From Synaphobranchus kaupii (lineage: Eukaryota > Chordata > Actinopteri > Anguilliformes > Synaphobranchidae): a stretch of DNA of 64,000 nt. Shown here piece by piece: positions 62,701-64,000 of the stretch. The translations under genes were made by a program, and so were the position numbers. Where the stretch lies: contig CM056376.1 in assembly GCA_029718625.1 (NCBI GenBank), positions 22,202,701 through 22,266,700 on the forward strand, in the 5' to 3' direction. Under the pieces are notes generated by a model, which had not been told where the DNA came from, did not search any database, and saw only the letters and a list, made by a program, of their open reading frames with translations. The number at the start of each line of letters is the position of its first letter. The stretch's first letter is position 1.

Positions 62701-64000
62701 TTTTGAATCTAGATTGCTAACCGGATGAATTATATTTTTTTCATGTTCTTCTGCATCGTCAATTTCATGTTTTGAGTTATCTTCCTCACTTCCTGAATTT
62801 GTCATTATTTCTTCACGGTGATTCTCTTCTATTGAAAATTCTGTTGCTTCTTCATCTTGATTGTCATGTTGTGAAGTTTTGTCCCCACTGCCTGGGTCTA
62901 CGTGAAGTTCATCAGGGTGCATTTCATCAGCTCTGTTGTCTTCTACTTCTACCTCTTCTTTCTCTACATTTTTATATTCTAATATTGGGCTCTCATTTGT
63001 AATTGCATCGTCAATTTCATGTTTTGAGTTATCTTCCTCACTTCCTGAATTTGTCATTATTTCTTCATGGTGATTCTCTTCTATTGAAAATTCTGTTGCT
63101 TCTTCATCTTGATTGTCATGTTGTGAAGTTTTGTCGCCACTGCCTGGGTCTACGTGAAGTTCATCAGGGTGCATTTCATCAGCTCTGTTGTCTTCTACTT
63201 CTACCTCTTCTTTCTCTACATTTTTATGTTCTAATATTGGGCTCTCATTTGTAATTGCATCGTCAATTTCATGTTTTGAGTTATCTTCCTCACTTCCTGA
63301 ATTTGTCATTATTTCTTCACGGTGATTCTCTTCTATTGAAAATTCTGTTGCTTCTTCATCTTGATTGTCATGTTGTGAAGTTTTGTCCCCACTGCCTGGG
63401 TCTACGTGAAGTTCATCAGGGTGCATTTCATCAGCTCTGTTGTCTTCTACTTCTACCTCTTCTTTCTCTACATTTTTGTATTCTAATTTTGGGCTCTCAT
63501 TTGTAATTGCATCGTCAATTTCATGTTTCGAGTTATCTTCCTCACTTCCTGAATTTGTCATTATTTCTTCATGGTGATTCTCTTCTATTGAAAATTCTGT
63601 TGCTTCTTCATCTTGATTGTCATGTTGTGAAGTTTTGTCCCCACTACCTGGGTCTACGTGAAGTTCATCAGGGTGCATTTCATCAGCTCTGTTGTCTTCT
63701 ACTTCTACCTCTTCTTTCTCTACATTTTTATGTTCTAATATTGGGCTCTCATTTGTAATTGCATCGTCAATTTCATGTTTTGAGTTATCTTCCTCACTTC
63801 CTGAATTTGTCATTATTTCTTCACGGTGATTCTCTTCTATTGAAAATTCTGTTGCTTCTTCATCTTGCTTGTCACGTTGTGAAGTTTTGTCCCCACTGCC
63901 TGGGTCTACGTGAAGTTCATCAGGGTGCATTTCATCAGCTCTGTTGTCTTCTACTTCTGCCTCTTCTTTCTCTACATTTTTATGTTCTAATATTGGGCTC
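56719..64000 (-). CDS. Giant acidic tandem-repeat protein (unrecognised), open at the window edge
   Basis: At least 2,403 codons without a stop from 63930 to 56719. The same frame continues unbroken to the right edge, so the true start lies outside. The protein is dominated by Glu, Asp, His, Asn, Lys, Gln and Ser and is surely disordered. Layout from the N-terminal side: 84-residue repeats (MHPDELHVDPGSGDKTSQ...; four complete and one partial after residue 1), a unique segment (~395-590), then seven EEWDEHPE-headed repeats spaced 213 or about 365 residues, then a unique tail. The long units contain HFYYFNGK motifs with basic flanks. The C-terminus is basic and hydrophobic (ICRGLAIRVIQSVKRCVVKL). 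No signal peptide or membrane segment is visible in the part seen. The preserved frame through many repeats argues for a real protein; I recognise no family. Confidence 0.8.
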   Translation of the reverse strand, partial: SPILEHKNVEKEEAEVEDNRADEMHPDELHVDPGSGDKTSQRDKQDEEATEFSIEENHREEIMTNSGSEEDNSKHEIDDAITNESPILEHKNVEKEEVEVEDNRADEMHPDELHVDPGSGDKTSQHDNQDEEATEFSIEENHHEEIMTNSGSEEDNSKHEIDDAITNESPKLEYKNVEKEEVEVEDNRADEMHPDELHVDPGSGDKTSQHDNQDEEATEFSIEENHREEIMTNSGSEEDNSKHEIDDAITNESPILEHKNVEKEEVEVEDNRADEMHPDELHVDPGSGDKTSQHDNQDEEATEFSIEENHHEEIMTNSGSEEDNSKHEIDDAITNESPILEYKNVEKEEVEVEDNRADEMHPDELHVDPGSGDKTSQHDNQDEEATEFSIEENHREEIMTNSGSEEDNSKHEIDDAEEHEKNIIHPVSNLDSKCKERSSSAFGENMDSTHSHKDSTQSFHCVGLIHRSEAGLKRCSQRNLVYTKKNYIRPPTHPISILADEEKQLHQNKPDSNPHVTKGNDTESQGILRKEKIIAQYEWENKMVPQSKASDEKNCIGREALEVQSSYNTQTVEIKEHSPSGENSMNKGGYDENGLVTPPTEEWDEHPENKSDDSEEQHAPADPVDTNSVEEVRHQHESDQSVELVVPQNGPSDQHEDQDDYVGMEQDVEHDVKNSVEQDGLKGFDHLNIKGKEIDEQNSEKKMKEGVPQQGPSDQYEDEEDCVGREASNEQHKPTHNTDDSVERVKQEISQNRPEAEADGPLEEMEHENEHGEAGNKMPDYTHPEDTNAEPLNTGDNMNKEGPGGSVTIPPPTEEWDEHPEMKSDDGEEQHVPNDPVHTYSVEKERYQYESDRTVEQVVTQNGPSDQHEDHKDCVGMEHNVELDTKAKGSIENYGPKGFVHLNTKGKERDEQNSEKKMEQGVPQQGSSDQFEHREGFVEREASNEEHKPTHNTDDSVEKVKQEIVQNRPSNHHNDENFHQGSAAQNTPVKERAQTEHADSESREQHIQKDIEHYYSADEIEKEKSSHFYYFNGKFKRVRNNFKPEREQLSKRISKNENYESARILSPSKENGAEDQEHNKAEGKEDKYRPKETVRFNAAEEEKEQHFYYFNGKMTQENQDEAEVDGPLEELEHENEHEEAGNKMPDYTHREDTNAEPLTTGDNMNKEGPGGSVTIPPSTEEWDEHPEMKSDDGEEHVPNDPVHTYSVEKERYQYESDRTVEQVVTQNGPSDQHDDHEDCVGMEHNVELDNKASDSVENYGPKGFVHLNTKGKERDEQNSEKKMEGVLQQGPSDQYEHREGFVEREASNEEHKPTHNTDDSVEKVKQEISQNRPSNRHNDENFHQGSAAQNTPVKERAQTEHADSESREQHIQKDIEHYYSADEIEKEKSSHFYYFNGKFKRVRNNFKPEREQLSKRISKNENYESATILSPSKENGAEDQEHNKAEGKEDKDRPEETVHFNAAEEEKEQHFYYFNGTMTQQENQDEAEVDGRLEELEHANEHGEAGNKMPDYTHREDTNAEPLTTGDSMNKEGPEGSVTIPPPTEEWDEHPEMKSDDGEEQHVPNDPVHTYSVEEVRHQHESDQSVELVVPQNGPSDQHEDQDDYVGMEQDVEHDVKNSVEQDGLKGFDHLNIKGKEIDEQNSERKMKEGVPQQGPSDQYEDEEDCVGREASNEQHKPRHNTDDSVERAKQEISQNRPEAEADGPLEELEHENEHGEAGNKMPDYIHPEDTNAEPLTTGDSMNKEGPGGSVTIPPPTEEWDEHPEMKSDDGEEQHLPNDPVHTYSVEEVRHQHESDQSVELVVPQNGPSDQHEDQDDYVGMEQDVEHDVKNSVEQDGLKGFDHLNIKGKEIDEQNSERKMKEGVPQQGPSDQYEDEEDCVGREASNEQHKPRHNTDDSVERAKQEISQNRPEAEADGPLEELEHENEHGEAGNKMHDYIHPEDTNAEPLTTGDSMNKEGPGGSVTIPPPTEEWDEHPEMKSDDGEEQHLPNDPVHTYSVEKERYQYESDRTVEQVMTQNGPSDQHDDHEDCVGMEHNVELDNKAKGSIENYGPKGFVHLNTKGKERDEQNSEKKMEQGVPQQGSSDQYEHREGFVEREASNEEHKPTHNTDDSVEKVKQEIAQNRPSNHHNDENFHPGSAAQNTPVKERAQTEHADSDSREQHIQKDTEHYNSAVEKNLNVYYFNEKIKKVGSHSNTEWEKVQSSYNKHTEEIKAHSPSEENSINKSSNDENGILPPPTEEWEEHPEKKSDDSEEQHLPNNPVHTYSVEEVRHQHESQQTMEQVLPQNGPSDQLEVPYNCLGMESHNDKQKPMPNTKESVEKVRREVQQNEPLDPNDGDISIHMRAHKDSVHSDGKEQHIPKDTAYYTSIIPEETLHSKHKHMAIQSLGRPLFMDGFRICRGLAIRVIQSVKRCVVKLKERKTTDI
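57200..62215 (-). repeat. Higher-order coding repeats (639 bp and ~1.1 kb units)
   Basis: The EEWDEHPE/EEWEEHPE landmark occurs near 62189, 61550, 60452, 59357, 58718, 58079 and 57271. Spacings are about 639, 1098, 1095, 639, 639 and 808 bp. Short units carry NGPSDQHEDQDDYVGMEQ and GVPQQGPSDQYEDEEDCVG. Long units have an extra block with QHIQKDIEHYYSADEIEKEK and HFYYFNGKFKRVRNNFK. All spacings between the first six landmarks are multiples of three. Confidence 0.9.
62752..64000 (-). repeat. 252-bp (84-aa) coding tandem repeat array
   Basis: Near-identical 252-bp units with exact spacing; differences are a handful of substitutions per unit (e.g. H/Y, I/K, R/H). The array continues past the window edge. 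Each unit encodes a MHPDELHVDPGSGDK start, a FSIEENHREEIMTNSGSEED middle and an EKEEVEVEDNRADE end. Confidence 0.95.

Noticed and set aside
57084..63758. Many 60-116 codon plus-strand frames with repeated LLLLHLDCHVVKF or MAQHWYLQ text
   Set aside because: They are antisense readings of the giant acidic repeat gene and repeat with its period.
62752..64000. CRISPR-like array
   Set aside because: The 252-bp units are continuous coding repeats with no unique spacers, in a vertebrate genome.
56719..64000. Assignment of the giant ORF to RP1L1 or another known Glu-rich repeat protein
   Set aside because: Large Glu-rich final exons are known in such genes, but neither the unit sequence nor the C-terminus gave me a convincing match.

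Overview
This window is nuclear DNA from a ray-finned fish, most likely a teleost. It has spliced vertebrate genes with long introns, (CA)n/(TG)n microsatellites, many Tc1/mariner, hAT and piggyBac-type elements, and L2/CR1/Rex-type LINEs, including the fish-typical tail that ends in repeated TGTAA units. Nothing bacterial or organellar is visible. Three host loci can be supported; most of the rest is intron, intergenic DNA and transposon debris.

Locus 1 (about 16.4-39.0 kb, + strand) is a TRAIL-type death receptor (TNFRSF10 family). I assembled a phase-consistent chain of ten coding exons by hand. They encode a signal peptide, cysteine-rich domains, one membrane segment, an acidic cytoplasmic linker and a C-terminal death domain (401 or 406 codons with no internal stop). 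Its signal-peptide exon sits at the edge of a near-perfect 572-bp tandem duplication. The second exon copy lost the splice acceptor of the first. A 26-nt microexon restores the reading frame between the membrane exon and the linker. AU-rich nonamers lie in the probable long 3' UTR.

Locus 2 (about 41.2-45.9 kb, - strand) consists of three exons of a QRFP-receptor-like GPCR (TM3, TM4, and TM7 plus tail). They have good splice sites and open frames, but I find no exons for TM1-2 or TM5-6. It is either a decaying duplicate or a gene whose other exons are too diverged for me to see.

Locus 3 (56.7 kb to the right edge and beyond, - strand) is a giant uninterrupted ORF of more than 2,400 codons. 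It encodes an extremely acidic, Glu/His/Asn-rich protein of nested tandem repeats: 84-aa units at the N-terminal side, then 213-aa and ~365-aa higher-order units with recurring FYYFNGK motifs, then a short basic C-terminus. I do not recognise it; it is the best candidate for something undescribed.

Transposon landscape: 3.5-5.8 kb is a nested piggyBac-like/hAT cluster. 12.7-14.7 kb holds a hAT MITE with exact target duplications, a palindromic MITE inside a CA tract and an L2 LINE tail. 22.7-25.3 kb is a hAT-type element. 33-35 kb and 44-47 kb are MITE and Tc1 clusters. 47.5-53.1 kb is a LINE whose first ORF carries a 2A-like GDVHLNPGP motif; it was interrupted by a nearly intact Tc1 transposon. 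53.8-55.6 kb is another Tc1 element, itself hit by a hAT MITE. All calls come from reading the sequence; no database search was run.
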